The translations under genes were made by a program, and so were the position numbers. This document shows, piece after piece, positions 11,801-25,607 of a stretch of DNA of 64,000 nucleotides. The notes below the pieces were generated by a model. The model made no database searches. It was not told where the DNA came from and saw only the letters and a list, made by a program, of their open reading frames with translations. The DNA comes from Vespa crabro (Eukaryota > Arthropoda > Insecta > Hymenoptera > Vespidae): assembly GCF_910589235.1 (NCBI RefSeq), contig NC_060958.1, positions 2,728,725 to 2,792,724 of the forward strand, given 5' to 3'. Within the stretch, counting starts at the first letter, position 1; each line of letters opens with the position of its first letter.

Positions 11801-14594
11801 TTATCATATGAAAACGCGTATTTAAACATAGTAAAAACGTTATATTCTTGTTATATTCTTTATTCTTCATCGATAGAACATAAAATCAATGAAATTGAAC
11901 GAGATTTCAAGTTTTCGTTTTTCGACGATAAGGCGTATATGAGCGAAAAATCGTATATGCGATACGAAAGAATGTTAAAAACTTTGATTCCAATATAAAA
12001 TAGATGTTTGATCTTATGAAATGCAATGTTCTGAATCGATTGGTAACATTTTTATAACTGTGGCACAAGTATTATTAAAGATTTCACGATTTTATCTTCG
12101 CATATACCGAGATTCGCGTATGTCGATTACGTTTTTCGCCAATTATCATATGAAAACGCGTATTTAAACATGGTAAAAACGTTATATTCTTGTTATATTC
12201 TTCATTCTGCATCGATAGAACATAAAATCAAAGAAATTGAACGAGATTTCAAGTTTTCGTTTTTCGACGATACACGTATATGAGCGAAAAATCGTATATA
12301 CGATACGAAAAAATGTTAAAAACTTTGGTTCCAATGTAAAATAGATGTTTGATCTTATGAAATGCAATGTTCTGAATCGATTGGTAACATTTTTCTATCT
12401 GTGGCGCAAGTATTATTAAAGATTTCACGATTTTATCTTCGCATATACCGAAATTCGCGTATGTCGATTACGTTTTTCGACAATTATCATATGAAAACGC
12501 GTATTTAAACATAGTAAAAACGTTATATTCTTGTTATATTCTTTATTCTGCATCCATAGAACATAAAATCAATGAAATTGAACGAGATTTCAAATTTTCG
12601 TTTTTCGACGATACGCGTATATGAGCGAAAAATCGTATATACGATACGAAAGAATGTTAAAAACTTTGATTCCAATATAAAATAGATGTTTGATCTTATG
12701 AAATGCAATGTTCTGAATCGATTGGTAACATTTTTATAACTGAGGCACAAGCATTATTAAATATTTCACGGTTTTATCTTTGCATTTACCGAAATTCGCG
12801 TATGACGATTACGTTTTTCGACAATTATCATATGATAACGCGTATTTAAACATAGTAAAAACGTTATATTCTTGTTATATTCTCTATTCTGCATCGATAG
12901 AACATAAAATCATTGAAATTGAACGAGATTTCAAGTTTTCGTTTTTCGACGATACGCGTATATGAGCGAAAAATCGTACATACGATATGAAAAAATGTTA
13001 AATACTTTGATTCCAATATAAAATAGATGTTTGATCATATGAAATGCAATGTTCTGAAACGATTGGTAACAATTTTCTAACTGTGGCACAAGTATTATTA
13101 AAGATTTCACGATTTTATTTTCGCATATACCGAAATTCGCGTATGTCGATTACGTTTTTCGACAAATATCATATGAAAACGCGTATTTAAACATAGTAAA
13201 AACGTTATATTCTTGTTATATTCTATATTCTGCATTAATATAACATAAAATCAATGAAATTGAACGAGATTTCAAGTTTTCGTTTTTCGACGATAAGGCG
13301 TATATGAGCGAAAAATCGTATATGCGATACGAAAGAATGTTAAAAACTTTGATTCCAATATAAAATAGATGTTTGATCTTATGAAATGCAATGTTCTGAA
13401 TCGATTGGTAACATTTTTCTAACTGTGGCACAAGTATTATTAAAGATTTCACCATTTTATCTTCGCATATACCGAAATTCGCGTATGACGATTACGTTTT
13501 TCGACAAATATCATATGAAAACGCGTATTTAATCAAAGTGAAAACGTTATATTCTTGTTATATTCTTTATTTTGCTTCGATAGAACATAAAATCAATGAA
13601 ATTGAACGAGATTTCAAATTTTCGTTTTTCGACGATACGCGTATATGAGCGAAAAATCGTATATACGATACGAAAGAATGCTAAAAACTTTTGTTCCAAT
13701 ATAAAATAGATATTTGATCTTATGAAATGCAATGTTCTGAATCGATTGGTAACATTTTTCTAACTGTGGCACAAGTATTATTAAAGATTTCACGATTTTA
13801 TCTTCGCATATACCGAAATTCGCGTATGTCGATTAGGTTTTTCGAAAATTATCATATGAAAACGCGTATTTAAACATAGTAAAAACGTTATATTCTTGTT
13901 ATATTCTTTATTCTGCATCGATAGAACATAAAATCAATGAAATTGAACGAGATTTCAAGTTTTCGTTTTTCGACGATAAGGCGTATATGAGCGAAAAATC
14001 GTATATGCGATACGAAAGAATGTTAAAAACTTTGATTCCAATATAAAATAGATGTTTGATCTTATGAAATGCAATGTTCTGAATCGATTGGTAACATTTT
14101 TCTAACTGTGGCACAAGTATTATTAAAGATTTCACGATTTCATCTACGCATATACCGAAATTCGCGTATGTCGATTATGTTTTTCGACAATTATCATATG
14201 AAAACGCGTATTTAAACATAGTAAAAACGTTTTATTCTTGTTATATTCTTTATTCTGCATCGATAGAACATAAAATCAATGAAATTGTACGAGATTTCAA
14301 GTTTTCGTTTTTCGACGATACGCGTATATGAGCGAAAAATCGTATATACGATACGAAAGAATGTTAAAAACTTTGATTCCAATATAAAATAGATGTTTGA
14401 TCTTATGAAATGCAATGTTCTGAATCGATTGGTAACATTTTTCTAACTGTGGCACAAGTATTATTAAAGATTTCACGATTTTGTCTTCGCATATACCGAA
14501 ATTCGCGTATGTCGATTACGTTTTTCGACAATTATCATATGAAAACGCGTATTTAAACATAGTAAAAACGTTATATTCTTGTTATATTCTTTAT
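8869..14594 (+). repeat. Right copy of the 8,868-bp-spaced duplication
   Basis: This copy matches 1-5,727 at a constant offset of 8,868 bp, with no length change over 5.7 kb. Private changes I noticed include TAAAGATTTCACC near 10,720 (TAATGATTTCACC in the other copy), CATCCATAG near 12,550, AAATATTTCACGG near 12,758 and ATCATTGAA near 12,910. At about ten to twelve noticed differences the two copies are roughly 99.8% identical, so the duplication is recent or recently homogenised. Confidence 0.9.
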
Positions 14595-15900
14595 TCTTCA
14601 TCGATAGAACATAAAATCAATGAAATTGAACGAGATTTCAAGTTTTCGTTTTTCGACGATAAGGCGTATATGAGCGAAAAATCGTATATGCGATACGAAA
14701 GAATGTTAAAAACTTTGATTCCAATATAAAATAGATGTTTGATCTTATGAAATGCAATGTTCTGAATCGATTGGTAACATTTTTATAACTGTGGCACAAG
14801 TATTATTAAAGATTTCACGATTTTATCTTCGCATATACCGAAATTCGCGTATGTCGATTACGTTTTTCGCCAATTATCATATGAAAACGCGTATTTAAAC
14901 ATGGTAAAAACGTTATATTCTTGTTATATTCTTCATTCTGCATCGATAGAACATAAAATCAAAGAAATTGAACGAGATTTCAAGTTTTCGTTTTTCGACG
15001 ATACACGTATATGAGCGAAAAATCGTATATACGATACGAAAAAATGTTAAAAACTTTGGTTCCAATGTAAAATAGATGTTTGATCTTATGAAATGCAATG
15101 TTCTGAATCGATTGGTAACATTTTTCTATCTGTGGCGCAAGTATTATTAAAGATTTCACGATTTTATCTTCGCATATACCGAAATTCGCGTATGTCGATT
15201 ACGTTTTTCGACAATTATCATATGAAAACGCGTATTTAAACATAGTAAAAACGTTATATTCTTGTTATATTCTTTATTCTGCATCGATAGAACATAAAAT
15301 CAATGAAATTGAACGAGATTTCAAATTTTCGTTTTTCGACGATACGCGTATATGAGCGAAAAATCGTATATACGATACGAAAGAATGTTAAAAACTTTGA
15401 TTCCAATATAAAATAGATGTTTGATCTTATGAAATGCAATGTTCTGAATCGATTGGTAACATTTTTATAACTGAGGCACAAGCATTATTAAAGATTTCAC
15501 GGTTTTATCTTTGCATATACCGAAATTCGCGTATGACGATTACGTTTTTCGACAATTATCATATGATAACGCGTATTTAAACATAGTAAAAACGTTATAT
15601 TCTTGTTATATTCTCTATTCTGCATCGATAGAACATAAAATCAATGAAATTGAACGAGATTTCAAGTTTTCGTTTTTCGACGATACGCGTATATGAGCGA
15701 AAAATCGTACATACGATATGAAAAAATGTTAAATACTTTGATTCCAATATAAAATAGATGTTTGATCATATGAAATGCAATGTTCTGAAACGATTGGTAA
15801 CAATTTTCTAACTGTGGCACAAGTATTATTAAAGATTTCACGATTTTATTTTCGCATATACCGAAATTCGCGTATGTCGATTACGTTTTTCGACAAATAT
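10680..15900 (+). repeat. 8-monomer higher-order repeat (2,731 bp), about 1.9 tandem copies
   Basis: The 2,731-bp unit that is only partly repeated in the left copy is almost completely repeated here. About 10,700-13,170 is matched by about 13,430-15,900. Markers are CACCATTTTATC (about 10,720 and 13,450), TATTCTTCATCG (about 11,863 and 14,594), TTCATTCTGCATCG, GGTTCCAATG (about 12,328 and 15,059) and TTTTATTTTCGC (about 13,113 and 15,845). It breaks between 15,850 and 15,955, where GCATTAATATAAC is expected but GCATCGATAAAAC is found. Confidence 0.88.
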
Positions 15901-16300
15901 CATATGAAAACGCGTATTTAAACATAGTAAAAACGTTATATTCTTGTTATATTCTTTATTCTGCATCGATAAAACATAAAATCAATGAAATTGAAAGAGA
16001 TTTCAAGTTTTCGTTTTTCGACGATACGCGTATATCAGCGAAAAATCGTATATACGATACGAAAGAATGTTAAAAACTTTGATTCCAATATAAAATTGAT
16101 GTTTGATCTTATGAAATGCAATGTTCTGAATCGATTGGTAACATTTTTCTTACTGTGGCACAAGTATTATTAAAGATTTCACGATTTTATCTTCGCATAT
16201 ACCGAAATTCGCGTATGTCGATTACGTTTTTCGACAATTATCATATGAAAACGCGTATTTAAACATAGTAAAAACGTTATATTCTTGTTATATTCTTTAT
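14594..16300 (+). repeat. Five extra monomers relative to the first 8,868-bp copy
   Basis: Position 5,727 in the first copy continues directly into the GCATGGATAG monomer. In the second copy the equivalent monomer begins at 16,301, not at 14,595. The difference of 1,706 bp is five monomers plus one base. The inserted part continues the 8-monomer register to about 15,900. It then switches to sequence matching about 940-1,100 (GCATCGATAAAAC, GAAAGAGATTTC, GTATATCAGCG). This is what unequal exchange between misaligned copies would leave. Confidence 0.8.
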
Positions 16301-19300
16301 TCTGCATGGATAGAACATAAAATCAATGAAATTGAACGAGATTTCAAGTTTTCGTTTTTCGACGATACGCGTATATGAGCGAAAAATCGTATATACGATA
16401 CGAAAAAATGTTAAAAACTTTGGTTCCAATATAAAATAGATGTTTGATCTTATGAAATGTAATGTTCTGATTCGATTGGTAAAATTTTTCTAACTGTTGC
16501 ACAAGTATTATTAAAGATTTCACGATTTTATCTTCGCATATACCGAAATTCGCGTATGTCGATTACGTTTTTCGACAATTATCATATGAAAACGCGTATT
16601 TAAACATAGTAAAAACGTTATATTCTTGTTATATTCTTTATTCTGCATCGATAGAACATAAAATCAATGAAATGGAACGAGATTTCAAGTTTTCGTTTTT
16701 CGACGAGACGCGTAAATGAGCGAAAAATCGTATATACGATACGAAAGAATGTTAAAAACTTTGGTTCCAATATAAAATAGATGTTTGATCTTATGAAATG
16801 CAATGTTCTGAATCGAATGGTAACATTTTTCTAACTGTGGCACAAGTATTATTAAAGATTTCACGATTTTATCTTCGCATATACCGAAATTCGCGTATGT
16901 CGATTACGTTTTTCGACAATTATCATATGAAAACGCGTATTTAAACATAGTAAAAACGTTATATTCTTGTTATATTCTTTATTCTGCATCGATAGAACAT
17001 AAAATCAATGAAATTGAACGAGATTTCAAGGTTTCGTTTTTCGACGATACGCGTATATGAGCGAAAAATCGTATATACGATATGAAAGAATGTTAAAAAC
17101 GTTGATTCCAATATAAAATAGAAGTTTGATCTTATGAAATGCAATGTTCTGAATCGATTGGTAACATTTTTATAACTGTGGCAAAAGTATTATTAAAGAT
17201 TTCACGATTTTATCTTCGCATATACCGAAATTCGCGTATGTCGATTACGTTTTTTCGACAATTATCATATGAAAACGCGTATTTAAACATGGTAGAAACG
17301 TTATATTCTAGTTATATTCTTTATTCTGCATCGATAGAACATAAAATCAATGAAATTGAACGAGATTTCAAGTTTTCGTTTTTCGACGATACGCGTATAT
17401 GAGCGAAAAATCATATATGCGATACGAAAGAATGTTAAAAACTTTGATTCCAATATAAAATAGAAGTTTGATCTTATGAAATGCAATGTTCTGAATCGAT
17501 TGGTAACATTTTTCTAACTGTGGAACAAGTATTGTTAAAGATTTCACGGTTTTATCTTCGCATATACCGAAATTCGCGTATGTCGATTACGTTTTTTCGA
17601 CAAATATCATATGAAAACGCGTATTTAAACATAGTAAAAACGTTATATTCTAGTTATATTCTTTATTCTGCATCGATTGAACATAAAATCAATGAAATTG
17701 AACGAGATTTCAAGTTTTCGTTTTTCGACGATACGCGTATATGAGCGAAAAATCGTATATACGATACGAAAAAAATGTTAAAAACTTTGGTTCCAATATA
17801 AAATAGATGTTTGATCTTATGAAATGCAATGTTCTGAATCGATTGGTAACATTTTTCTAACTGTGGCACAAGTATTATTAAAGATTTCACGATTTTATCT
17901 TCGCATATACTGAAATTCGCGTATGTCGATTACGTTTTTCGACATTATCATATGAAAACGCGTATTTAAACATAGTACAAACGTTATATTCTTGTTATAT
18001 TCTTTATTCTGCATCGATAGAACATAAAATCAATGAAATTGAACGAGATTTCAAGTTTTCGTTTTTCGACGATACGCGTATAAGAGCGAAAAATCGTATA
18101 TGCGATACGAAAGAATGTTAAAAACTTTGATTCCAATATAAAATAGAAGGTTGATCTTATGAAATGCAATGTTCTGAATCGATTGGTAACATTTTTCTAA
18201 CTGTGGCACAAGTATTATTAAAGATTTCACGGTTTTATCTTCGCATATACCGAAATTCGCGTATGTCGATTACGTTTTTCGACAATTATCATATGAAAAC
18301 GCGTATTTACACATAGTAAAAACGTTATATTCTTGTTATATTCTTTATTGTGCATCGATAGAACATCAAATCAATGAAATTGAACGAGATTTCAAGTTTT
18401 CGTTTTTCGACGATACGCGTATATGAGCGAAAAATGGTATATGCGATACGAAAGAATGTTAAAAACTTTGATTCCAATATAAAATAGGAGTTTGATCTTG
18501 TGAAATGCAATGTTCTGAATCGATTGGTAACATTTTTGTAACTGTGGCACAAGTATTATTAAAGATTTCACGATTTTTTCTTCTTATATACCGAAATTCG
18601 CGTATGACGATTACGCTTTTCGAAAATTATCATATGAAAACGCGTATTTAAACATAGTAAAAACGTCATATACTTGTTATATTCTTTATTCTGCATCGCA
18701 GAACATAAAATCAATGAAATTGAACGAGATTTCAAGTTTTCGTTTTTCGACGATACGCGTATATGAGCGAAAAATCGTATATTCGATACGAAAGAATGTT
18801 AAAAACTTTGATTCCAATATAAAATAGATGTTTGATTTTATGAAATACAATGTTCTGAAACGATTGATAACATTTTTCTAACCGTGGCACAAGTATTATT
18901 AAAGATTTCACGATTTTATCTTCGCATATACCGAAATTCGCGTATGTCGATTACGTTTTTCGACAATTATCATATGAAAACGCGTATTTAAACATAGTAA
19001 AAACGTTATATTCTTGTTATATTCTTTATTCTGCATGGATAGAACATAAAATCAATGAAATTGAACGAGATTTCAAGTTTTCGTTTTTCGACGATACGCG
19101 TATATGAGCGAAAAATCGCATATACGATACGAAAAAATGATAAAAACTTTGGTTCCAATATAAAATAGATGTTTGATCTAATGAAATGCAATGTTCTGAA
19201 TCGATTGGTAACATCTTTCTAACTGTTGCACAAGTATTATTAAAGATTTCACGATTTTATCTTCGCATATAACGAAATTCGCGTATGTCGATTACGTTTT

Positions 19301-19500
19301 TCGACAATTATCATATGAAAACGCGTATTTAAACATAGTAAAAACGTTATATTCTTGTTATATTCTTTATTCTGCATCGATAGAACATAAAATCAATGAT
19401 ATAGAACGAGATTTCAAGTTTTCGTTTTTCGACGAGACGCGTAAATGAGCGAAAAATCGTATATACGATACGAAAGAATGTTAAAAACTTTGGTTCCAAT
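16301..19500 (+). repeat. Mosaic satellite monomers, no long repeat register
   Basis: The first 500 bp or so repeat 5,727-6,240 at an offset of 10,574 bp (GCATGGATAG, then GAGACGCGTAAATGAG). After about 16,800 the monomers become individually distinct. Two have a T-run expanded from five to six (17,250 and 17,592). One has a seven-A run near 17,769. Single-base losses occur at about 17,943 (CGACATTATC) and 18,698 (CATCGCAGAAC). Near 18,778-18,870 there is a copy of the 6,505-6,590 variant. The TATTGTGCAT class first appears here, near 18,348. No sequence other than satellite is present. Confidence 0.85.
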
Positions 19501-22500
19501 ATAAAATAGATGTTTGATCTTATGAAATGCAATGTTCTGAATCGATTGGTAACATTTTTCTAACTGTGGCACAAGTATTATTAAAGATTTCACGATATTA
19601 TGTTCGCATATACCGAAATTCGCGTATATCGATTAAGTTTTTCGACAATTATCATATGAAAACGTGTATTTAAACATAGTAAAAACGTCAAATTCTTGTT
19701 ATATTCTTTATTCTGCATCGATAGAACATAAAATCAATGAAATTGAACGAGATTTCAAGTTTTCGTTTTTCAACGATACGCGTATATGAGCGAAAAATCG
19801 TATATACGATATGAAAGAATGTTAAAAACTTGGATTCCAATATAAAATAGATGTTTGATCTTATGAAATGCAATGTTCTGTATCGATTGGTAACATTTTT
19901 ATAACTGTGGCAAAAGTATTATTAAAGATTTCACGATTTTATCTTCGCATATACCGAAATTCGCGTATGTCGATTAAGTTTTTCGACAATTATCATATGA
20001 AAACGCGTAATTAAACATAGTAAAAACGTTATATTCTTGTTATATTCTTTATTCTGCAAGGATAGAACATAAAATCAATGAAATTGAACGAGATTTCAAG
20101 TTTTCGTTTTTCGACGATACGCGTATATGAGCGAAAAATCGTATATACGATACGAAAAAATGTTAAAAACTTTGGTTCCAATATAAAATAGATGTTTGAT
20201 CTTATGAAATGCAATGTTCTGAATCGATTGGTAACATTTTTCTAACTGTTGCACAAGTATTATTAAAGATTTCACGATTTCATCTTCGCATATACCGAAA
20301 TTCGCGTATGTCGATTACGTTTTTCGACAATTATCATATGAAAACGCGTATTTAAACATAGTAAAAACGTTATATTCTTGTTATATTCTTTATTCTGCAT
20401 CGATAGAAAATAAAATCAATGAAATTGAACGAGATTTCAAGTTTTCGTTTTTCGACGAGACGCGTAAATGAGCGAAAAATCGTATATACGATACGAAAGA
20501 ATGTTAAAAACTTTGGTTCCAATTTAAAATAGATGTTTGATCTTATGAAATGCAATGTTCTGAATCGATTGGTAACATTTTTCTAACTGTGGCACAAGTA
20601 TTATTAAAGATTTCACGATTTTATCTTCGCATATACCGAAATTCGCGTATATCGATTAAGTTTTTCGACAATTATCATATGAAAGCGCGTATTTAAACAT
20701 AGTAAAAACGTCATATTCTTGTTATATTCTTTATTCTGCATCGATAGAACATAAAATCAATGAAATTGAACGAGATTTCAAGTTTTCGTTTTTCAACGAT
20801 ACGCGTATATGAGCGAAAAATCGTATATACGATATGAAAGAATGTTAAAAACTTGGATTCCAATATAAAATAGATGTTTGATCTTATGAAATGCAATGTT
20901 CTGTATCGATTGGTAACATTTTTATAACTGTGGCAAAAGTATTATTAAAGATTTCACGATTTTATCTTCGCATATACCGAAATTCGCGTATGTCGATTAC
21001 GTTTTTCGACAATTATCATATGAAAACGCGTATTTAAACATGGTAAAAACATTATATTCTTGTTATATTCTTTATTCTGCATCGATAGAACATAAAATTA
21101 ATGAAATTGAACGAGATTTCAAGTTTTCGTTTTTCGACGATAAGGCGTATATGAGCGAAAAATCGTATATACGATATGAAAGAATGTTAAAAACTTTGAT
21201 TCCAATATAAAATAGAAGTTTGTCCTTATGAAATGCAATGTTCTGAATCGATTGGTAACATTTTTATAACTGTGGCATAAGTATTATTAAAGATTTCACG
21301 ATTTTATCTTCGCATATACCGAAATTCGCGTATGTCGATTACGTTTTTCGACAATTATCATATGAAAACGCGTATTTACACATAGTAAAAACGTTTTTCT
21401 TGTTATATTCTTTATTGTGCATCGATAGAACATAAAATCAATGAAATTGAACGAGATTTCAAGTTTTCGTTTTTCGACGATACGCGTATATGAGCGAAAA
21501 ATCGTATATGCGATACGAAAGAATGTTAAGAACTTTGATTCCAATATAAAATAGATGTTTGATCTTATGAAATGCAATGTTCTGAATCGATTGGTAACAT
21601 TTTTCTAACTGTGGCACAAGTATTATTAAAGATTTCACGATATTATGTTCGCATATACCGAAATTCGCGTATATCGATTAAGTTTTTCGACAATTATCAT
21701 ATGAAAACGCGTATTTAAACATAGTAAAAACGTCAAATTCTTGTTATATTCTTTATTCTGCATCGATAGAACATAAAATCAATGAAATTGAACGAGATTT
21801 CAAGTTTTCGTTTTTCAACGATACGCGTATATGAGCGAAAAATCGTATATACGATATGAAAGAATGTTAAAAACTTGGATTCCAATATAAAATAGATGTT
21901 TGATCTTATGAAATGCAATGTTCTGTATCGATTGGTAACATTTTTATAACTGTGGCAAAAGTATTATTAAAGATTTCACGATTTTATCTTCGTATATACC
22001 GAAATTCGCGTATGTCGATTACGTTTTTCGACAATTATCATATGAAAACGCGTACTTAAACATAGTAAAAACGTTATATTCTTGTTATATTCTTTATTCT
22101 GCAAGGATAGAACATAAAATCAATGAAATTGAACGAGATTTCAAGTTTTCGTTTTTCGACGATACGCGTATATGAGCGAAAAATCGTATATACGATACGA
22201 AAAAATGTTAAAAACTTTGGTTCCAATATAAAATAGATGTTTGATCTTATGAAATGCAATGTTCTGAATCGATTGGTAACATTTTTCTAACTGTTGCACA
22301 AGTATTATTAAAGATTTCACGATTTCATCTTCGCATATACCGAAATTCGCGTATGTCGATTACGTTTTTCGACAATTATCATATGAAAACGCGTATTTAA
22401 ACATAGTAAAAACGTTATATTCTTGTTATATTCTTTATTCTGCATCGATAGAAAATAAAATCAATGAAATTGAACGAGATTTCAAGTTTTCGTTTTTCGA

Positions 22501-22830
22501 CGAGACGCGTAAATGAGCGAAAAATCGTATATACGATACGAAAGAATGTTAAAAACTTTGGTTCCAATTTAAAATAGATGTTTGATCTTATGAAATGCAA
22601 TGTTCTGAATCGATTGGTAACATTTTTCTAACTGTGGCACAAGTATTATTAAAGATTTCACGATTTTATCTTCGCATATACCGAAATTCGCGTATATCGA
22701 TTAAGTTTTTCGACAATTATCATATGAAAACGCGTATTTAAACATAGAAAAACGTCATATTCTTGTTATATTCTTTATTCTGCATCGATAGAACATAAAA
22801 TCAATGAAATTGAACGAGATTTCAAGTTTT
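19500..22830 (+). repeat. 6-monomer higher-order repeat (2,045 bp), about 1.6 copies
   Basis: The rare variant CACGATATTATGTTCGC at 19,591 recurs at 21,636, exactly 2,045 bp later. The ordered series GTCAAATTC, GCAAGGATAG, GAGACGCGTAAATGAG and CCAATTTAAAATAG follows in both copies. The match begins after about 19,500, since the preceding AAAACTTTGG and AAGAACTTTGA differ. It ends by about 22,830, where CAACGATACGCG becomes CAACGATTCGCG. The spacing is one base under six monomers. The second copy overlaps the start of the 3,751-bp repeat. Confidence 0.87.
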
Positions 22831-25607
22831 CGTTTTTCAACGATTCGCGTATATGAGCGAAAAATCGTATATACGATATGAAAGAATGTTAAAAACTTTG
22901 ATTCCAATATAAAATAGAAGTTTGACCTTATGAAATGCAATGTTCTGAATCGATTGGTAACATTTTTATAACTGTGGCATAAGTATTATTAAAGATTTCA
23001 CGATTTTATCTTCGCATATACCGAAATTCGCGTATGTCGATTACGTTTTTCGACAATTATCATATGAAAACGCGTATTTACACATAGTAAAAACGTTATA
23101 TTCTTGTTATATTCTTTATTGTGCATCGATAGAACATAAAATCAATGAAATTGAACGAGATTTCAAGTTTTCGTTTTTCGACGATACGCGTATATGAGCG
23201 AAAAATCGTATATGCGATACGAAAGAATGTTAAGAACTTTGATTCCAATATAAAATAGATGTTTGATCTTATGAAATGCAATGTTCTGAATCGATTGGTA
23301 ACATTTTTCTAACTGTGGCACAAGTATTATTAAAGATTTCACGATTTTATCTTCGCATATACCGAAATTCGCGTATGTCGATTACGTTTTTCGACAATTA
23401 TCATATGAAAACGCGTATTTAAACATAGTAAAAACGTTATATTCTTGTTATATTCTTTATTCTGCATGGATAGAACATAAAATCAATGAAATTGAACGAG
23501 ATTTCAAGTTTTCGTTATTCGACGATAAGGCGTATATGAGCGAAAAATCGTATATACGATATGAAAGAATGTTAAAAACTTTGATTCCAATATAAAATAG
23601 AAGTTTGACCTTATGAAATGCAATGTTCTGAATCGATTGGTAACATTTTTATAACTGTGGAATAAGTATTATTAAAGATTTCACGATTTTATCTTCGCAT
23701 ATACCGAAATTCGCGTATGTCGATTACGTTTTTCGACAATTATCATATGAAAACGCGTATTTACACATAGTAAAAACGATATATTCTTGTTATATTCTTT
23801 ATTGTGCATCGATAGAACATCAAATCAATGAAATTGAACGAGATTTCAAGTTTTCGTTTTTCGACGAGACGCGTAAATGAGCGAAAAATCGTATATACGA
23901 TACGAAAGAATGTTAAAAACTTTGGTTCCAATTTAAAATAGATGTTTGATCTTATGAAATGCAATGTTCTGAATCGATTGGTAACATTTTTCTAACTGTG
24001 GCACAAGTATTATTAAAGATTTCACGATTTTATCTTCGCATATACCGAAATTCGCGTATATCGATTATGTTTATCGACAATTATCATATGAAAACGCGTA
24101 TTTAAACATAGAAAAACGTCATATTCTTGTTATATTCTTTATTCTGCATCGATAGAACATAAAATCAATGAAATTGAACGAGATTTCAAGTTTTCGTTTT
24201 TCAACGATACGCGTATATGAGCGAAAAATCGTATATACGATATGAAAGAATGTTAAAAACTTGGATTCCAATATAAAATAGATGTTTGATCTTATGAAAT
24301 GCAATGTTCTGTATCGATTGGTAACATTCTTATAACTGTGGCATAAGTATTATTAAAGATTTCACGATTTTATCTTCGCATATACCGAAATTCGCGTATG
24401 TCGATTACGTTTTTCGACAATTATCATATGAAAACGCGTATTTAAACATGGTAAAAACGTTATATTCTTGTTATATTCTTTATTCTGCATCGATAGAACA
24501 TAAAATTAATGAAATTGAACGAGATTTCAAGTTTTCGTTTTTCGACGATAAGGCGTATATGAGCGAAAAATCGAATATACGATATGAAAGAATGTTAAAA
24601 ACTTTGATTCCAATATAAAATAGAAGTTTGACCTTATGAAATGCAATGTTCTGAATCGATTGGTAACATTTTTATAACTGTGGCATAAGTATTATTAAAG
24701 ATTTCACGATTTCATCTTCGCATATACCGAAATTCGCGTATGTCGATTACGTTTTTCGACAATTATCATATGAAAACGCGTATTTACACATAGTAAAAAC
24801 GTTATATTCTTGTTATATTCTGTATTGTGCATCGATAGAACATAAAATCAATGAAATTGAACGAGATTTCAAGTTTTCGTTTCTCGACGAGACGCGTAAA
24901 TGAGCGAAAAATCGTATATACGATACGAAAGAATGTTAAAAACTTTGGTTCCAATTTAAAATAGATGTTTGATCTTATGAAATGCAATGTTCTGAATCGA
25001 TTGGTAACATTTTTCTAACTGTGGCACAAGTATTATTAAAGATTTCACGATTTTATCTTCGCATATACCGAAATTCGCGTATATCGATTAAGTTTTTCGA
25101 CAATTATCATATGAAAACGCGTATTTAAACATAGAAAAACGTCATATTCTTGTTATATTCTTTATTCTGCATCGATAGAACATAAAATCAATGAAATTGA
25201 ACGAGATTTCAAGTTTTCGTTTTTCAACGATACGCGTATATGAGCGAAAAATCGTATATACGATATGAAAGAATGTTAAAAACTTGGATTCCAATATAAA
25301 ATAGATGTTTGATCTTATGAAATGCAATGTTCTGTATCGATTGGTAACATTTTTATAACTGTGGCAAAAGTATTATTAAAGATTTCACGATTTTATCTTC
25401 GCATATACCGAAATTCGCGTATGTCGATTACGTTTTTCGACAATTATCATATGAAAACGCGTATTTAAACATGGTAAAAACGTTATATTCTTGTTATATT
25501 CTTTATTCTGCATCGATAGAACATAAAACTAATGAAATTGAACGAGATTTCAAGTTTTCGTTTTTCGACGATAAGGCGTATATGAGCGAAAAATCGTATA
25601 TACGAGA
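21857..25607 (+). repeat. 11-monomer higher-order repeat unit, copy 1 (3,751 bp)
   Basis: Eleven monomers whose sequence recurs at an offset of exactly 3,751 bp. Markers in order: CGTATATACCG at 21,991; GCAAGGATAG; GAGACGCGTAAATGAG; CATAGAAAAACGTC (340-bp type); AAGAACTTTG (about 23,232); TTCGTTATTCGAC (about 23,512); GGAATAAGT (about 23,659); TATGTTTATCGAC; and TCGAATATACG (about 24,571). The start is placed at the change from ACGAGATG to ACGATATG. Confidence 0.9.

Noticed and set aside
21391..21412. Possible insertion or breakpoint of foreign DNA at an irregular monomer
   Set aside because: It is only a two-base loss within the GTTATATTCTT duplication (ACGTTTTTCTTG); the flanks stay in satellite register.
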